From Pedobacter mucosus (lineage in GTDB: Bacteria > Bacteroidota > Bacteroidia > Sphingobacteriales > Sphingobacteriaceae): 64,000 nucleotides of DNA. The stretch lies in the NCBI RefSeq assembly GCF_022200785.1, contig NZ_CP087585.1:4836001-4900000 (forward strand), given 5' to 3'. Position 1 is the stretch's first letter; every line of letters begins with the position of its first letter. A model generated the notes under the pieces. That model did not search any database. It saw nothing but the letters and a program-made list of their open reading frames with translations, and was not told the DNA's origin. The translations under genes were made by a program, and so were the position numbers. Below are positions 46,921-56,527 of the stretch, piece by piece.

Positions 46921-47637
46921 ATGACAAAATTATCGGTTAATATCAATAAAATTGCTACGCTTCGCAATAGTCGCGGAGGTAATAATCCTGATTTAGTTAA
47001 AGTTGCATTAGATTGTGAACGTTTTGGTGCACAAGGAATCACGGTGCATCCACGTCCTGATGAACGCCACATTCGCTATCAGGATGTTTATGATTTAAAG
47101 GCTGCAATTACTACTGAATTTAATATTGAAGGTAATTGTAAAGAAGATAAATTTGTCGATTTGGTTTTAGCAAATAAGCCGGCGCAAGTTACGCTGGTTC
47201 CGGATGTAGAAGGACAAATTACTTCTAACCATGGTTGGGATACAATTAAGCATGCAGCTTATTTAAAGGAAATGGTTGCTGTATTTCAGAAAGAAGGTAT
47301 TCGCGTTTCTATTTTTGTAGATCCCGTTGTAGAAATGATTGAAGGTGCAGCAGATACTGGAACGGATAGAATTGAATTATATACTGAAGCTTATGCGCAT
47401 AACTATTATGCTGATCGTGAAAAAGCCGTTGTAAATTATATTTCTGCGGCTCATCATGCAAATAAATTGGGTTTAGGCATAAATGCTGGTCATGATTTAG
47501 ATCTGCACAACCTCCACTATTTTGCTCAAAGCATACCAGGTTTGTTAGAGGTTTCTATTGGTCATGCGCTTATTAGCGATGCGCTATATTTAGGTTTAGA
47601 AACTACGATTCAAAAATACCTGCAACAACTTGCTTAA
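46921..47637 (+). CDS. pdxJ: Pyridoxine 5'-phosphate synthase
   Basis: The 238-residue TIM-barrel protein has [67 protein letters not shown] and [15 protein letters not shown], and ends with [13 protein letters not shown]. It makes the vitamin B6 ring from deoxyxylulose phosphate and 3-amino-2-oxopropyl phosphate. It stands alone. Confidence 0.97.
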   Translation: MTKLSVNINKIATLRNSRGGNNPDLVKVALDCERFGAQGITVHPRPDERHIRYQDVYDLKAAITTEFNIEGNCKEDKFVDLVLANKPAQVTLVPDVEGQITSNHGWDTIKHAAYLKEMVAVFQKEGIRVSIFVDPVVEMIEGAADTGTDRIELYTEAYAHNYYADREKAVVNYISAAHHANKLGLGINAGHDLDLHNLHYFAQSIPGLLEVSIGHALISDALYLGLETTIQKYLQQLA

Positions 47638-47779
47638 TGAAGCTGAAAGTCTAAAGCAAAAAGACTTAAGCTCCACTCAAAATTGTCACATTGATCTTGT
47701 CGAAATGAAGAGATTTAATTTTCCTCAATCGCTAAGGCGTATGTCTTGATATCTGATACTAAATACTCGATACTTATAA

Positions 47780-48676
47780 ATGTTAAAAGGAATTTTCCTT
47801 GTTTTTTTCGGCGCCTGTAGTTTCGGCATCCTTTCTACATTCGTTAAACTTGCTTACAAAGATGGTTATACTTTAGGCGATGTAACTGGTGCGCAAGCTT
47901 TTTTTGGAGCTGTAATTCTTTGGATTTTATATTTTATTCAGCGTAGAACATCGAGTTATAAACTAAATAAAAAAGTAATTACTACACCTTGGTGGAAAAT
48001 GGTTTTAGCAGGAACTTGCACTGGTTTAGTTAGTATTTTTTATTATCAAAGCGTTAAATTAATTCCTAATTCTGTTGCCATAATTTTGTTGATGCAATTT
48101 ATATGGATTAGTATTTTAATGGAATTTATCATATTTAAAAAGAAACCAACTGGCTTACAATTATTCGCAATTCTACTGGTTTTATTAGGAACTGTTTTAG
48201 CTAGCGGAATGGTGGAAACAAGTATTAAAGCTTTAGATTTTAAAGGAATTGGTTTTGGTTTATTAGCTGCGGTTTCTTATGCTGGATTTTTAATGTTAAG
48301 TGGAAAAATTGGAAATGAATATCCACCGCTAAAGAAAAGTGCCTTAATGATTACTGGAGCTTGTATTTTGATTTTTATTATTTTTCCACCTGTATTTTTA
48401 TTTGACGGTGCTTTACATGGCAGTCTACTTAAATGGGGATTAATTATAGCAATTTTCGGAACGGTAATTCCGCCTTTATTTTATGCGGAAGGCGTACCGA
48501 AAATAGGAACGGCTTTAAGCTCCATTTTAAGCGCTGCCGAATTACCAGTGGCAGTGTTGATGGCAGGATTTGTATTACAAGAACAGGTTTCTTTATTGCG
48601 ATGGGTTGGTGTTGCAGTAATTTTATCGGCTATGGTTTTGCCCAATTTGAAGTATTTGCGAAAGGAAAGGGCTTAA
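47780..48676 (+). CDS. EamA (DMT superfamily) transporter
   Basis: The 298-residue protein has ten hydrophobic segments in two EamA halves (start LVFFGACSFGILSTFVKLAYKDGY; the second half begins near residue 155, IGFGLLAAVSYAGFLMLSGKI). This is a drug/metabolite exporter; the substrate is unknown. The 143-base gap before it contains short repeats such as 'ctgatactaaatactcgata'. Confidence 0.9.
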   Translation: MLKGIFLVFFGACSFGILSTFVKLAYKDGYTLGDVTGAQAFFGAVILWILYFIQRRTSSYKLNKKVITTPWWKMVLAGTCTGLVSIFYYQSVKLIPNSVAIILLMQFIWISILMEFIIFKKKPTGLQLFAILLVLLGTVLASGMVETSIKALDFKGIGFGLLAAVSYAGFLMLSGKIGNEYPPLKKSALMITGACILIFIIFPPVFLFDGALHGSLLKWGLIIAIFGTVIPPLFYAEGVPKIGTALSSILSAAELPVAVLMAGFVLQEQVSLLRWVGVAVILSAMVLPNLKYLRKERA

Positions 48677-48955
48677 CCGCAAAGTTCGCGAAGAATAGGC
48701 GCAGAGAACGCAAAGTCGGGAGTTGAAAAATTACCATAAAAGAAACAAAACTGTGTTTTCTCTTCTTGGAAATCTTCGTGGTGAAAATGACTTAACTGCA
48801 GAGTGCACAATAGAAAGGCACAGGAGCACGGAGTCAAAAACCTGTTTTTTCGTGTCTTTGTGGTGAAAAAAACTCTTAGCCATCGATGAAAAACTTCTTT
48901 TCCTTTGCGAAAAACTTTGCGTTCTTTGCGGTTAGATTTATATCTTTAAAGTATT
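48677..48955. repeat. Cluster of 'gcaaagaacgcaaag' and 'cgtgtctttgtggtg' repeats
   Basis: 'accgcaaagttcgcgaagaat' near 48679 and 'gcgttctttgcggtta' near 48918 are inverted relatives. 'cttcgtggtgaaaa' and 'cgtgtctttgtggtgaaaa' lie between. The frame opening at 48886 that would extend the next protein is entirely repeat sequence. Confidence 0.6.
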
Positions 48956-48966
48956 TAGAACACACA

Positions 48967-49530
48967 ATGAAAAAACTTACTATTTATCTCCTATCATTTG
49001 TCATTATCGGTTTCGCTGGATGTAAAACCAAAACCACTATAAACCAAAATGAAGCCGGCGAGGTAATTACTGATTATTTGAAGGCCAATCCAGAATACAA
49101 AACCACGCGGTTTGATTATGGAGAAATTAAGTTCAACAGCACCAATGATATGTTCGAACTAGGTAAATATAAATCTTTAGCAACAAAAGGTTTGATAACG
49201 CTAAGTTTAAAAGAAGCTAAAAAGAAATTTTTATCAAAAGACAGCAGCTATGTTTATCAAATTACTTTGACTGATAAAGCAAGTCCGCTGGTTTTAAAAC
49301 AGGATAATAACAAAGCAACTGTTAGGGTTGTTGAATATAAACTATCAGATGAGAAGCCCGTAGATTTTTCTCAAGTGAATTCAACTACAGCAAAAGTGAC
49401 GGTTTCTTTAAAAATGGTAACTACAGATTTTGAACCTTTTGACAAAGATGCAAGCAAAAACAGCAACTTTATTACCAAAACCTATAAATTAAAATTGAGT
49501 AAGGATGAAGGTTGGAAAGTGCAGAAATAA
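48967..49530 (+). CDS. Lipoprotein of unknown function
   Basis: The 187-residue protein has a lipoprotein signal ending in GFAGCKTKT. The mature part is Lys-rich beta/alpha (EAGEVITDYLKANPEYKTT, LKEAKKKFLSKDSSYVYQITL, VRVVEYKLSDEKPVDFSQ). I do not recognise a domain. I chose the ATG at 48967 because 27 codons before it are repeat-derived and do not look like a signal. Confidence 0.78.
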   Translation: MKKLTIYLLSFVIIGFAGCKTKTTINQNEAGEVITDYLKANPEYKTTRFDYGEIKFNSTNDMFELGKYKSLATKGLITLSLKEAKKKFLSKDSSYVYQITLTDKASPLVLKQDNNKATVRVVEYKLSDEKPVDFSQVNSTTAKVTVSLKMVTTDFEPFDKDASKNSNFITKTYKLKLSKDEGWKVQK

Positions 49531-49546
49531 GATGGTGAATTTTAGT

Positions 49547-50401
49547 TTAATAACTATCCTTCCTTTTTAAAAACCAAGTCTTAAACTGCTTAAACAAACC
49601 AGTTTTTTTAGATTTTTCTTTCCCATCGTGAGATAAATTGTGATCGTAATGATTTTGCAATTCTAATGCATAATTTTTCTCAGTTTGACTGCCAAAATTA
49701 AATTTCTCGATAAATTTAAGGACATGAAAATTCAAAGTACTGTTATGCGAAACTGCGAAATACTCGCTTCTTTGAGCATTTGTCTTGTTTTTATTTATTT
49801 CTTCTTCTCCGTTTTCAGCAAAATAATCGATGTGTATAATCAACGGTTTTAGTTTTTTTAATCTTTTGGTTCCTTTTCGCTCGTTTCTCCAAGGGTGTTC
49901 TGCTTTATAAAGCTGTGCAAGTAGAAAATCCTTCTTCCAAAGGGTAACTTGATGAGACATCAGATATTTTGATAACTTAATATCTATTTCAGCAACATTT
50001 AAGCCTTCAATAAAATTATTGGTTGCATTTGTATTATATATGCTAGCGCTATGGAGTTTTACTTGTTGCCAATTATTTTTAATTGCTGATTCAAATAGTA
50101 AATCGAAAAATTTAGCGTTAACTGGCTTGCTTAACCACATATCTTCTTGAAAATATAATATGTATTCTTCATCGATATTATTTAATAAAGCTCGAAGGCG
50201 ATCGGCCCATTCTCCTTTACCAGATTTGATATTTTGAAAGCCCTGAAGTTCTGCGCTAATTATCTCTGTAGCAAAATAATAATTGCAAGGAATGTTGAAA
50301 TCCCAATTTTTGCGGAAAGCGAGATCGAAACCTTTATAAAGAAATTCATAGCGATCGCAAGCATGCACCAGAAGTGCAATTTTATTATTATTTCCAGCCA
50401 T
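49547..50401 (-). CDS. Putative glycosyltransferase-like protein
   Basis: The 284-residue protein has no signal or membrane segment. It starts with NKIALLVHACDRYEFLYKGF, then ADRLRALLNNIDEEYILYFQEDMWLSKPVN, a layout like GT-A nucleotide-sugar enzymes with an acidic ED pair in place of DXD. A basic tail (KEKSKKTGLFKQFKTWFLKRK) may touch the membrane. I recognise the fold type only loosely; the substrate is unknown. It converges on the lipoprotein gene and stands apart from the other glycosylation genes. Confidence 0.6.
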   Translation of the reverse strand: MAGNNNKIALLVHACDRYEFLYKGFDLAFRKNWDFNIPCNYYFATEIISAELQGFQNIKSGKGEWADRLRALLNNIDEEYILYFQEDMWLSKPVNAKFFDLLFESAIKNNWQQVKLHSASIYNTNATNNFIEGLNVAEIDIKLSKYLMSHQVTLWKKDFLLAQLYKAEHPWRNERKGTKRLKKLKPLIIHIDYFAENGEEEINKNKTNAQRSEYFAVSHNSTLNFHVLKFIEKFNFGSQTEKNYALELQNHYDHNLSHDGKEKSKKTGLFKQFKTWFLKRKDSY

Positions 50402-50500
50402 AAGAAAATGATAGGTTCGATTTTATCCTAAGTTACGGAAATATGCTTAGCATTAGGTTTGCATATTGCAACTTTTGTTTATTGCAGGTTATTAAGTATT

Positions 50501-50595
50501 TAAACCTGATAGTAGCGATAGCCTGCAGTTATTTTAATTGGAGCTTTAGCGTATAGCAGGGAGCAACGTTAATTTCTTCGCGAAAGTTGCTTTCC
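50501..50595 (-). repeat. Structured intergenic repeat, copy 5 (minus orientation, decayed hairpin)
   Basis: Outer stem CCTG (50505-50508) with CAGG (50557-50560). The ends TAAACC and GCTTTCC match the family, but the apical hairpin is weak here. The rest of the gap to gcvP shows no gene. Confidence 0.6.
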
Positions 50596-50714
50596 AAATC
50601 ATGAAATTAAATTTTGATTTACCGATATATAATCAATTCGTAAAATCAGCAATTATGCGATAAACTCACGTGTTTTTTACAGTTCGATTATGGAGAAAAC
50701 ATATTCAAATTCCT

Positions 50715-50722
50715 TACCTTTG
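50715..50722 (+). promoter_or_regulatory. gcvP -7 element
   Basis: TACCTTTG, 23 bases before the ATG. No clear -33 TTG and no glycine-riboswitch fold were seen upstream. Confidence 0.5.
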
Positions 50723-50745
50723 CGGCATCTTATTATTCATATTGC

Positions 50746-53622
50746 ATGAGCTTAAATATCCATTACAAGGAAGATTTTCAAAACCGACATATTGCGCCAA
50801 ATCAGGAAGATACTGAAGCAATGTTGAAAACTATTGGCGTTAATTCGATTGATGAATTGATCGAACAAACTGTACCGGCAACCATCAGGTTAAAACAGCC
50901 TTTAAATTTACCGCCGGCTAAGTCTGAAACTGAATATCTTAGTACTTTAAAACAAACTTCTTTGTTGAATAAAGTTTTTAAAAGCTTTATTGGTCAGGGT
51001 TATTACGATACCATTACGCCAGGTGTAATTCTGCGTAACGTATTTGAAAATCCAGGATGGTATACACAATATACGCCATATCAGGCTGAAATTGCACAAG
51101 GTCGTTTGCAGGCTTTATTAAATTTCCAAACAATGGTTATCGATTTAACCGGAATGGAAATTGCGAATGCCTCACTTTTAGATGAAGGTACAGCTGCAGC
51201 CGAGGCGATGTTTATGCAATATTCTACGCGTAAAAATCTGTCAGCAAAAAAATATTTTGTTTCCGAGTTGGTTTTCCCTCAAACAATAGATATTTTAAAA
51301 ACCCGTGCTAATCCTTACGGCATTGAATTGGTTGTTGGAAGCCATTTAGAATTTGTTGCTACAGCAGAATTTTTTGGAGCAATTGTTCAATATCCGGCCG
51401 GAAATGGAGAAGTATTTAATTACAAAAGCTTCGCATCCGACTTACATACTTTAAATATTAAATTAACGGTTGCGGCCGATATTTTAAGCTTAACCTTATT
51501 AACGCCTCCGGGCGAATGGGGCGCTGATATCGTTGTTGGTACTACTCAACGTTTCGGAATACCAATGGGTTTTGGCGGTCCACATGCTGCTTTTTTCGCA
51601 ACGAAAGATGAATATAAACGCTCAATTCCAGGGCGTATAATTGGTGTAACCATTGATAGCCATGGCGATTATGCATTACGTATGGCTTTGCAAACCCGCG
51701 AGCAACATATTCGTAGAGATAAAGCGACTTCAAACATTTGTACCGCACAAGCTTTGCTAGCCATTATGGCTGGTTTTTATGCGGCTTATCACGGTCCGAA
51801 AGGATTAAAAGCTATTGCCGAACGTACACATGGTTTAGCAATTAGTTTGGCATCAACTTTAAAAACTTTAGGTTTTGAACAATTAAGCTCAGTTTATTTC
51901 GATACTATTCGTTTCGAATTGGGCGATTTAAAAGGTCCGATCCATTCTGGATGTATCGATAACGAAATCAATTTAAATTATAATGGAAGTGTTGCAACCA
52001 TCTCATTTGATGAAACCAGCACTTTTGAAGATGTTGCCTTAATTGCAAAAATCTTCGCCAAAGTTAAAGCGATTGCTGCTGATGAGGTTGAAGTTGTGGA
52101 AAATGTGGAAACGGTTATTCCTGCTGAATTACAGCGTACTTCTACCTATTTAACCCATCCAATTTTCAATTCGCACCATTCGGAACACGAAATGTTGCGT
52201 TATATTAAATCGTTAGAAGCAAAAGATTTATCACTTTGCCACTCGATGATTGCTTTGGGAAGTTGTACAATGAAATTAAATGCAACGGCAGAAATGATTC
52301 CGGTTACTTGGTCTCATTTTGGTCGTGTACATCCGTTTGCGCCAGCTGATCAAGTGTTAGGTTATTATTCAGTTTTCAATGAATTGGATAAATGGTTGAG
52401 CGAAATCACTGGTTTTGCCGCGATGAGTTTACAGCCAAACGCTGGTGCGCAAGGTGAATATGCTGGCCTAATGGTTATTCGTGCTTATCATCATGATAGA
52501 GGTGATTTTCACCGTAATGTGGCGCTAATTCCTGCATCTGCTCATGGTACAAATCCGGCCTCTGCGGCAATGGCCGATATGAAAATTATCGTTGTAAAAT
52601 CTTTGGAAAACGGAAACATTGATGTTGAAGATTTAAAAGCTAAAGCAGAATTACACAAAGATAATTTGTCGTGTTTAATGGTTACTTATCCATCTACACA
52701 TGGTGTTTTTGAAGAAAGTATCATTGAAATTTGTGAAACTATACATGCCAACGGCGGACAAGTTTATATGGATGGTGCAAACATGAATGCCCAGGTTGGT
52801 TTAACAAGTCCAGCTAATATTGGCGCTGATGTTTGCCACTTAAATTTACATAAAACTTTTTGTATTCCTCACGGTGGCGGTGGTCCTGGTATGGGTCCAA
52901 TTGGCGTAGCAAAACACCTGGTTCCTTATCTTCCTGGTCATGCGGTAATCGATATTGACAAAGGAAAATCTATTTCTGCCGTTTCATCTGCACCTTGGGG
53001 TTCAGCATCGATATTAATTATTTCTCATGCTTACATCGCAATGATGGGCGCTGAAGGATTAACGAATGCAACTAAATATGCAATTTTAAACGCTAACTAC
53101 ATGAAAGCTTGTTTAGAGCAACATTATCCAGTGCTTTATTCAGGCGCTCAGGGTCGTTGTGCACACGAAATGATTTTAGATTGCCGTTCATTTAAGGCTT
53201 TCGGAATTGAAGTTACTGATATTGCAAAGAGATTAATGGACTACGGTTTTCATGCGCCAACGGTTTCCTTCCCAGTTGCAGGAACTTTAATGGTTGAGCC
53301 TACAGAATCTGAACCTAAACATGAATTGGATCGTTTTTGTGAGGCGCTAATCGCGATTAAAAACGAAATAACAGCAGTAGAAAACGGTACGCTAGATAAA
53401 ATTGATAATCCTTTAAAGAACGCTCCTCATACCGTCTCTGTAATTACTGCAAACGAATGGGATCACGCTTATAGCCGTCAAACAGCTGCGTTTCCACTTC
53501 CATATGTGTTAGAGCGCAAGTTCTGGCCATCAGTTGGTCGTGTGAATGATAGTCATGGAGATCGCTCATTAATTTGCGCATGTCCACCAATTGAAAGTTA
53601 TTTGGAAGAAATCGTTCCTTAG
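50746..53622 (+). CDS. gcvP: Glycine dehydrogenase (decarboxylating), single-chain P-protein
   Basis: The 958-residue protein is the full fused form. The N-terminal half starts [21 protein letters not shown] and includes [41 protein letters not shown] and [12 protein letters not shown]. The C-terminal half has [39 protein letters not shown] and the PLP-lysine region [18 protein letters not shown]. It decarboxylates glycine and passes the aminomethyl group to lipoyl-GcvH. GcvT and GcvH are not in this window. It could consume glycine made by the cluster at 26-32 kb. Confidence 0.98.
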   Translation: MSLNIHYKEDFQNRHIAPNQEDTEAMLKTIGVNSIDELIEQTVPATIRLKQPLNLPPAKSETEYLSTLKQTSLLNKVFKSFIGQGYYDTITPGVILRNVFENPGWYTQYTPYQAEIAQGRLQALLNFQTMVIDLTGMEIANASLLDEGTAAAEAMFMQYSTRKNLSAKKYFVSELVFPQTIDILKTRANPYGIELVVGSHLEFVATAEFFGAIVQYPAGNGEVFNYKSFASDLHTLNIKLTVAADILSLTLLTPPGEWGADIVVGTTQRFGIPMGFGGPHAAFFATKDEYKRSIPGRIIGVTIDSHGDYALRMALQTREQHIRRDKATSNICTAQALLAIMAGFYAAYHGPKGLKAIAERTHGLAISLASTLKTLGFEQLSSVYFDTIRFELGDLKGPIHSGCIDNEINLNYNGSVATISFDETSTFEDVALIAKIFAKVKAIAADEVEVVENVETVIPAELQRTSTYLTHPIFNSHHSEHEMLRYIKSLEAKDLSLCHSMIALGSCTMKLNATAEMIPVTWSHFGRVHPFAPADQVLGYYSVFNELDKWLSEITGFAAMSLQPNAGAQGEYAGLMVIRAYHHDRGDFHRNVALIPASAHGTNPASAAMADMKIIVVKSLENGNIDVEDLKAKAELHKDNLSCLMVTYPSTHGVFEESIIEICETIHANGGQVYMDGANMNAQVGLTSPANIGADVCHLNLHKTFCIPHGGGGPGMGPIGVAKHLVPYLPGHAVIDIDKGKSISAVSSAPWGSASILIISHAYIAMMGAEGLTNATKYAILNANYMKACLEQHYPVLYSGAQGRCAHEMILDCRSFKAFGIEVTDIAKRLMDYGFHAPTVSFPVAGTLMVEPTESEPKHELDRFCEALIAIKNEITAVENGTLDKIDNPLKNAPHTVSVITANEWDHAYSRQTAAFPLPYVLERKFWPSVGRVNDSHGDRSLICACPPIESYLEEIVP

Positions 53623-53684
53623 AAAGGTGGAGGGTTCAAGGTAGAGGGTTAAAGGTTTTCCTTGCCAAAGCTAACACCAATTCC

Positions 53685-53715
53685 GTCATTGCGAGGAGGA
53701 ACGACGCGGCAATCT
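53685..53715. repeat. Diverged GTCATTGCGAGGA...GCAATCT repeat
   Basis: Related to 733-757, with a few extra bases ('gaggaacgacgcgg'). It lies between the gcvP stop and its terminator. Confidence 0.55.
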
Positions 53716-53728
53716 AATTAGATAAAAT

Positions 53729-53778
53729 ATCTGCAAGTTTTGTGAAATTATTTTCATGAAACTTGCAGATTTTTTTTT
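53729..53778 (+). terminator. Terminator of gcvP
   Basis: ATCTGCAAGTTT (53729-53740) pairs with AAACTTGCAGAT (53759-53770), then a T-run. Confidence 0.88.
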
Positions 53779-53923
53779 GGCCCCAGTTCCTGTCATTCTG
53801 TATGCAATGAAGAATCTCCAAGCAATGAGGAATAATTTCAAATGAACCATAGAACCAAGATTTTTAAGTAAATTCTTAATTTTTGAGATCTTTCTTTTGG
53901 AAATGTACAGTCAGTATTCCATC

Positions 53924-53992
53924 GGAAACTGCAGTCCCGCCATTCGCTGTAGCCCAATAAAAAATTGGGGCTGCCGCTGCTGTCGGGTTTAA
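53924..53992 (+). repeat. Structured intergenic repeat, copy 6
   Basis: Outer stem CCCG (53936-53939) with CGGG (53984-53987). Apical hairpin GCCCAAT (53952-53958) with ATTGGGGC (53964-53971): here the inner pair is AAT/ATT instead of GAT/ATC. Starts GGAAACTGCAGT. Confidence 0.7.
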
Positions 53993-54010
53993 AGAAATTG
54001 GTAATTCGTC

Positions 54011-54367
54011 TTAATAAAACTCCCCAAAATGCCATAAAATTCCAGCTGGATCGATCAGAAAACATTCTTTACCCCAAGTTTCGTTTTTAATTGGCATCAA
54101 CTTAACATTTTCGTATTTCGTAGGTAAATCTAATTCTAAAAGTTCATTATAAAATTTGGTTACATCATCTACTTCCAAGAAAATCATGGTATTATCAACC
54201 CAATCTTTAACATAAGCTTTCTGTAGATAAAAAGCCAAAGTGCCAGTTTTAAACACCGACATATTTTCGCCTAGCGTTGTTTCTTCAAAGCCTAAGTCAT
54301 GGTAGAAACTTCTAGAAATATCGAAGTTTTTAGCGCCAATAAACGGTCGAATTGATTTTGCGTTCAT
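54011..54367 (-). CDS. VOC (glyoxalase/bleomycin-resistance) family protein
   Basis: The 118-residue protein has the two-module vicinal-oxygen-chelate pattern: SIRPFIGAKNFDISRSFYHDLGFEETTLGENMSVF, then FLEVDDVTKFYNELLEL and KECFLIDPAGILWHFGEF. Family activities range from isomerases to antibiotic binding, and the substrate cannot be told. The ATG at 54367 is preferred over a longer frame to 54400. It stands alone between repeats. Confidence 0.85.
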   Translation of the reverse strand: MNAKSIRPFIGAKNFDISRSFYHDLGFEETTLGENMSVFKTGTLAFYLQKAYVKDWVDNTMIFLEVDDVTKFYNELLELDLPTKYENVKLMPIKNETWGKECFLIDPAGILWHFGEFY

Positions 54368-54429
54368 AAGTGCTAATATAAGTCTTTCTGCACTATGCAA
54401 CCTAAAATAGTAGCATCGGCCAAAGTTTT

Positions 54430-54522
54430 TAAACGGGATTGAAGTGGTATCTTCCGATTTTATATCGGAAATTTAACGTAAAGCCCGACGAACAATAATA
54501 GCTGCGTCTGCAATTGCTTTCC
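54430..54522 (-). repeat. Structured intergenic repeat, copy 7 (minus orientation, inverted stem bases)
   Basis: Outer stem CGGG (54434-54437) with CCCG (54484-54487): the bases are swapped relative to copies 2, 6 and 8, but pairing is kept. Apical hairpin TTCCGAT (54452-54458) with ATCGGAA (54464-54470). Confidence 0.7.
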
Positions 54523-54656
54523 TATAAAAATATCAAGTAATATATAATTAAATTAAACCACATCTCAATTTTGAAGTCTATAGAATGATTTTAAATAAAA
54601 CCGTATTTTTTCTAAAAAGTTAACATACATCAACGGCGGAAATAGAATCCATTAAC

Positions 54657-54664
54657 TACATTTG
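54657..54664 (+). promoter_or_regulatory. YceI-gene -7 element
   Basis: TACATTTG, 25 bases before the ATG; the -33 region is not a clear match. Confidence 0.5.
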
Positions 54665-54689
54665 CATTATAAATTTAAAAACCAAAGAA

Positions 54690-55277
54690 ATGAAATTGAA
54701 AATCACCTCTATCTTTTTATTAGTGGCAGTTGTATCACTGTCGGCTTTTAAAAATCCTATTAAACCAGTAACTTATACTGTAGATGCAGCAAAATCAACC
54801 GTAACTTGGATTGGTAAAAAGGTAACTGGATCGCACAATGGAACAATCGCTTTACAATCAGGAACGCTAAATGTTGATGGTAAAAAAGTAACTGGTGGTA
54901 CATTCACTATTGATATGAACTCTATCAAAGATGCTGATGGAAGCGCGAAATTAGAAGGTCACTTAAAAGCGGATGATTTTTTTGGTGTTGCAAAATTCCC
55001 AACTACAACATTTGTAATCACTAAAATTACAGGTTCTGGTGCTAACTTAAATGTTGCTGGTAACTTAACAATTAAAGGTATTACTAAGCCGTTAACTTTC
55101 CCTGCAACTGTATCAGTAAATGCAGACGGAACAGTTTCTGCTTTAGCTGGTAAAATTGTTGTTGATAGAACTAAATATGATATCAGATACGGATCTAAAT
55201 CTTTCTTCGATAGCATTGGCGATAAAGCAATTGATGATAATTTTGAATTAGCTGTAAAATTAGTAGCTAAAAAATAA
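54690..55277 (+). CDS. Exported YceI family lipid-binding protein
   Basis: The 195-residue protein has a signal peptide and a lipocalin-like YceI domain: YTVDAAKSTVTWIGKKVTGSHNGTI, GTFTIDMNSIKDADG, GHLKADDFFGVAKFPTTTFVITKI, LTIKGITKPLTFPA and DRTKYDIRYGSKSFFDSIGDKAIDDNFEL. YceI proteins bind polyisoprenoid-type lipids in the periplasm; their cell role is unclear. It is monocistronic with its own promoter and terminator. Confidence 0.94.
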   Translation: MKLKITSIFLLVAVVSLSAFKNPIKPVTYTVDAAKSTVTWIGKKVTGSHNGTIALQSGTLNVDGKKVTGGTFTIDMNSIKDADGSAKLEGHLKADDFFGVAKFPTTTFVITKITGSGANLNVAGNLTIKGITKPLTFPATVSVNADGTVSALAGKIVVDRTKYDIRYGSKSFFDSIGDKAIDDNFELAVKLVAKK

Positions 55278-55297
55278 TTTTCCTTTATTGGAATTTG

Positions 55298-55328
55298 AAG
55301 GCTTACTTTTAAAAGTAGGCCTTTTTTT
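55298..55328 (+). terminator. Terminator of the YceI gene
   Basis: AAGGCTTACTTTT pairs with AAAAGTAGGCCTT (one wobble), followed by T residues. Confidence 0.85.
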
Positions 55329-55351
55329 GTTTTCGCTTTTTTTAAGATTTA

Positions 55352-55447
55352 GGAAAGCAATTTCAGTAATTAATTTTAATGTTTCTTCCCGCCCTCCGCT
55401 TTATTCCCGATAGAAAAAATCGGGAGATGCCGCTGCGATCGGGTTTA
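55352..55447 (+). repeat. Structured intergenic repeat, copy 8
   Basis: The fullest plus-strand copy: GGAAAGCAATTTCAGT start, outer stem CCCG (55388-55391) with CGGG (55440-55443), apical hairpin TCCCGAT (55405-55411) with ATCGGGA (55419-55425), end GGGTTTA. Confidence 0.72.
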
Positions 55448-55525
55448 GAAACGCAGTGGAGTGGAAGAAATAAGGGTTGCCAAAGCACAGGGTATGGCTA
55501 AAGCCTTGGGAGATTATTTTAAAAT

Positions 55526-55545
55526 CAGCCAGCTGAAGCTGGCTG
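55526..55545. repeat. Perfect hairpin CAGCCAGCT-GA-AGCTGGCTG
   Basis: A 9-bp perfect palindrome with a 2-base centre lies in the YceI/metallo-hydrolase gap, with no T-run after it. The remaining sequence of this gap shows no gene. Confidence 0.55.
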
Positions 55546-55660
55546 CAATGAATATTAGCAAAGTGTGAAATATTAAATTTTTTGCTGAAGCCAATTTTTA
55601 ATTTATAGATACAGCATTAGTCTTTAATCCTTGCTCATTGTTCTTTGCTCTTCAAATATT

Positions 55661-55707
55661 ATAACCCCTAGGTTTTAAGCCCTTCGGGGAGGGTTGGGAG
55701 GGGCCCC
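55661..55707. repeat. GGGAGG-type repeat next to the metallo-hydrolase stop
   Basis: Contains 'cccttcggggagggttggga', matching 28351-28374. It ends directly at the stop codon of the converging hydrolase gene. Confidence 0.6.
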
Positions 55708-56475
55708 TTACCTAATCTTAAACCCAACTTCAACTACATCAATAAAACCAGTTGATGCACTTTTACCATGATAAAATAAACATTCCCAGTTTTCTGTTGC
55801 AGCTCTTTTGCCAAATTCTTTACGAAGTTCCATCGCTTTGCGACCATCGAAATCATATTTTGCAATAAAATTTTTAACCAATTCTTCCGGCTCAGGTAAA
55901 ACATCACCACCAAAAAATACTTTTTGGTTTCCTTCCGTTATTAAGAAAACCTGGTGGTTTGGACAATGTGCTCCAGTAAATTCGTAAGCAATAGATTCAT
56001 TTAAATTCCCATCACCTTCTACAAATGAAAGCTGCGCATTGCGTTGAACAAAATCAAAAATATCAGTATGATAAGAAGATGAAGTGCTGCTAAACGCAGT
56101 TTCCCATTCGCCACGATTAATAACATATTCTGCATCTGGAAAACTTAATTCTATATTATCATTTCCTTTTTTATGAATCATTCCGCCAGAATGATCGTAG
56201 TGTAAATGAGACATCAAAACTTTAGTAACATCAGTTGGATCAAATCCTGCGTTACGAATATTTTTATGTAAAATCAATTCACCTTGATCATCATTGAAAC
56301 CTAAGCCCGTATCAAACAAAACAAGATCATTTTTTAATTCAACTAAAAAAGGCTGAACATTTATAAATAAAGAACCAGGTCTATCTTTAAAATTATGAAG
56401 GGTAGGATCGAACGGAACAAATTTCTTGGTTGCATTAACTGAATAAGTTCCTTCGAATAACGTGTGTACTTGCAA
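55708..56475 (-). CDS. MBL-fold metallo-hydrolase
   Basis: The 255-residue protein has the metallo-beta-lactamase fold: DLVLFDTGLGF, the metal motif MSHLHYDHSGGM, GAHCPNHQVFLITEG, FFGGDVLPEP and a C-terminal LFYHGKS. The substrate is unknown. The first codon is TTG at 56475: no in-frame ATG or GTG lies before an upstream stop, and QVHTLFEGTYSV looks like a native N-terminus, so a TTG start is proposed. It is divergent from recJ with 52 bases between start codons. Confidence 0.85.
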   Translation of the reverse strand: MQVHTLFEGTYSVNATKKFVPFDPTLHNFKDRPGSLFINVQPFLVELKNDLVLFDTGLGFNDDQGELILHKNIRNAGFDPTDVTKVLMSHLHYDHSGGMIHKKGNDNIELSFPDAEYVINRGEWETAFSSTSSSYHTDIFDFVQRNAQLSFVEGDGNLNESIAYEFTGAHCPNHQVFLITEGNQKVFFGGDVLPEPEELVKNFIAKYDFDGRKAMELRKEFGKRAATENWECLFYHGKSASTGFIDVVEVGFKIR

Positions 56476-56527
56476 GATAAAGGAGATTAAAATTAAAATG
56501 TATATTTACTGTTCGGAAACAAATATA

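Noticed and set aside
50402..50745. Glycine riboswitch before gcvP
   Set aside because: No conserved aptamer-like helices were seen; the region is a structured repeat plus a TAnnTTTG promoter.
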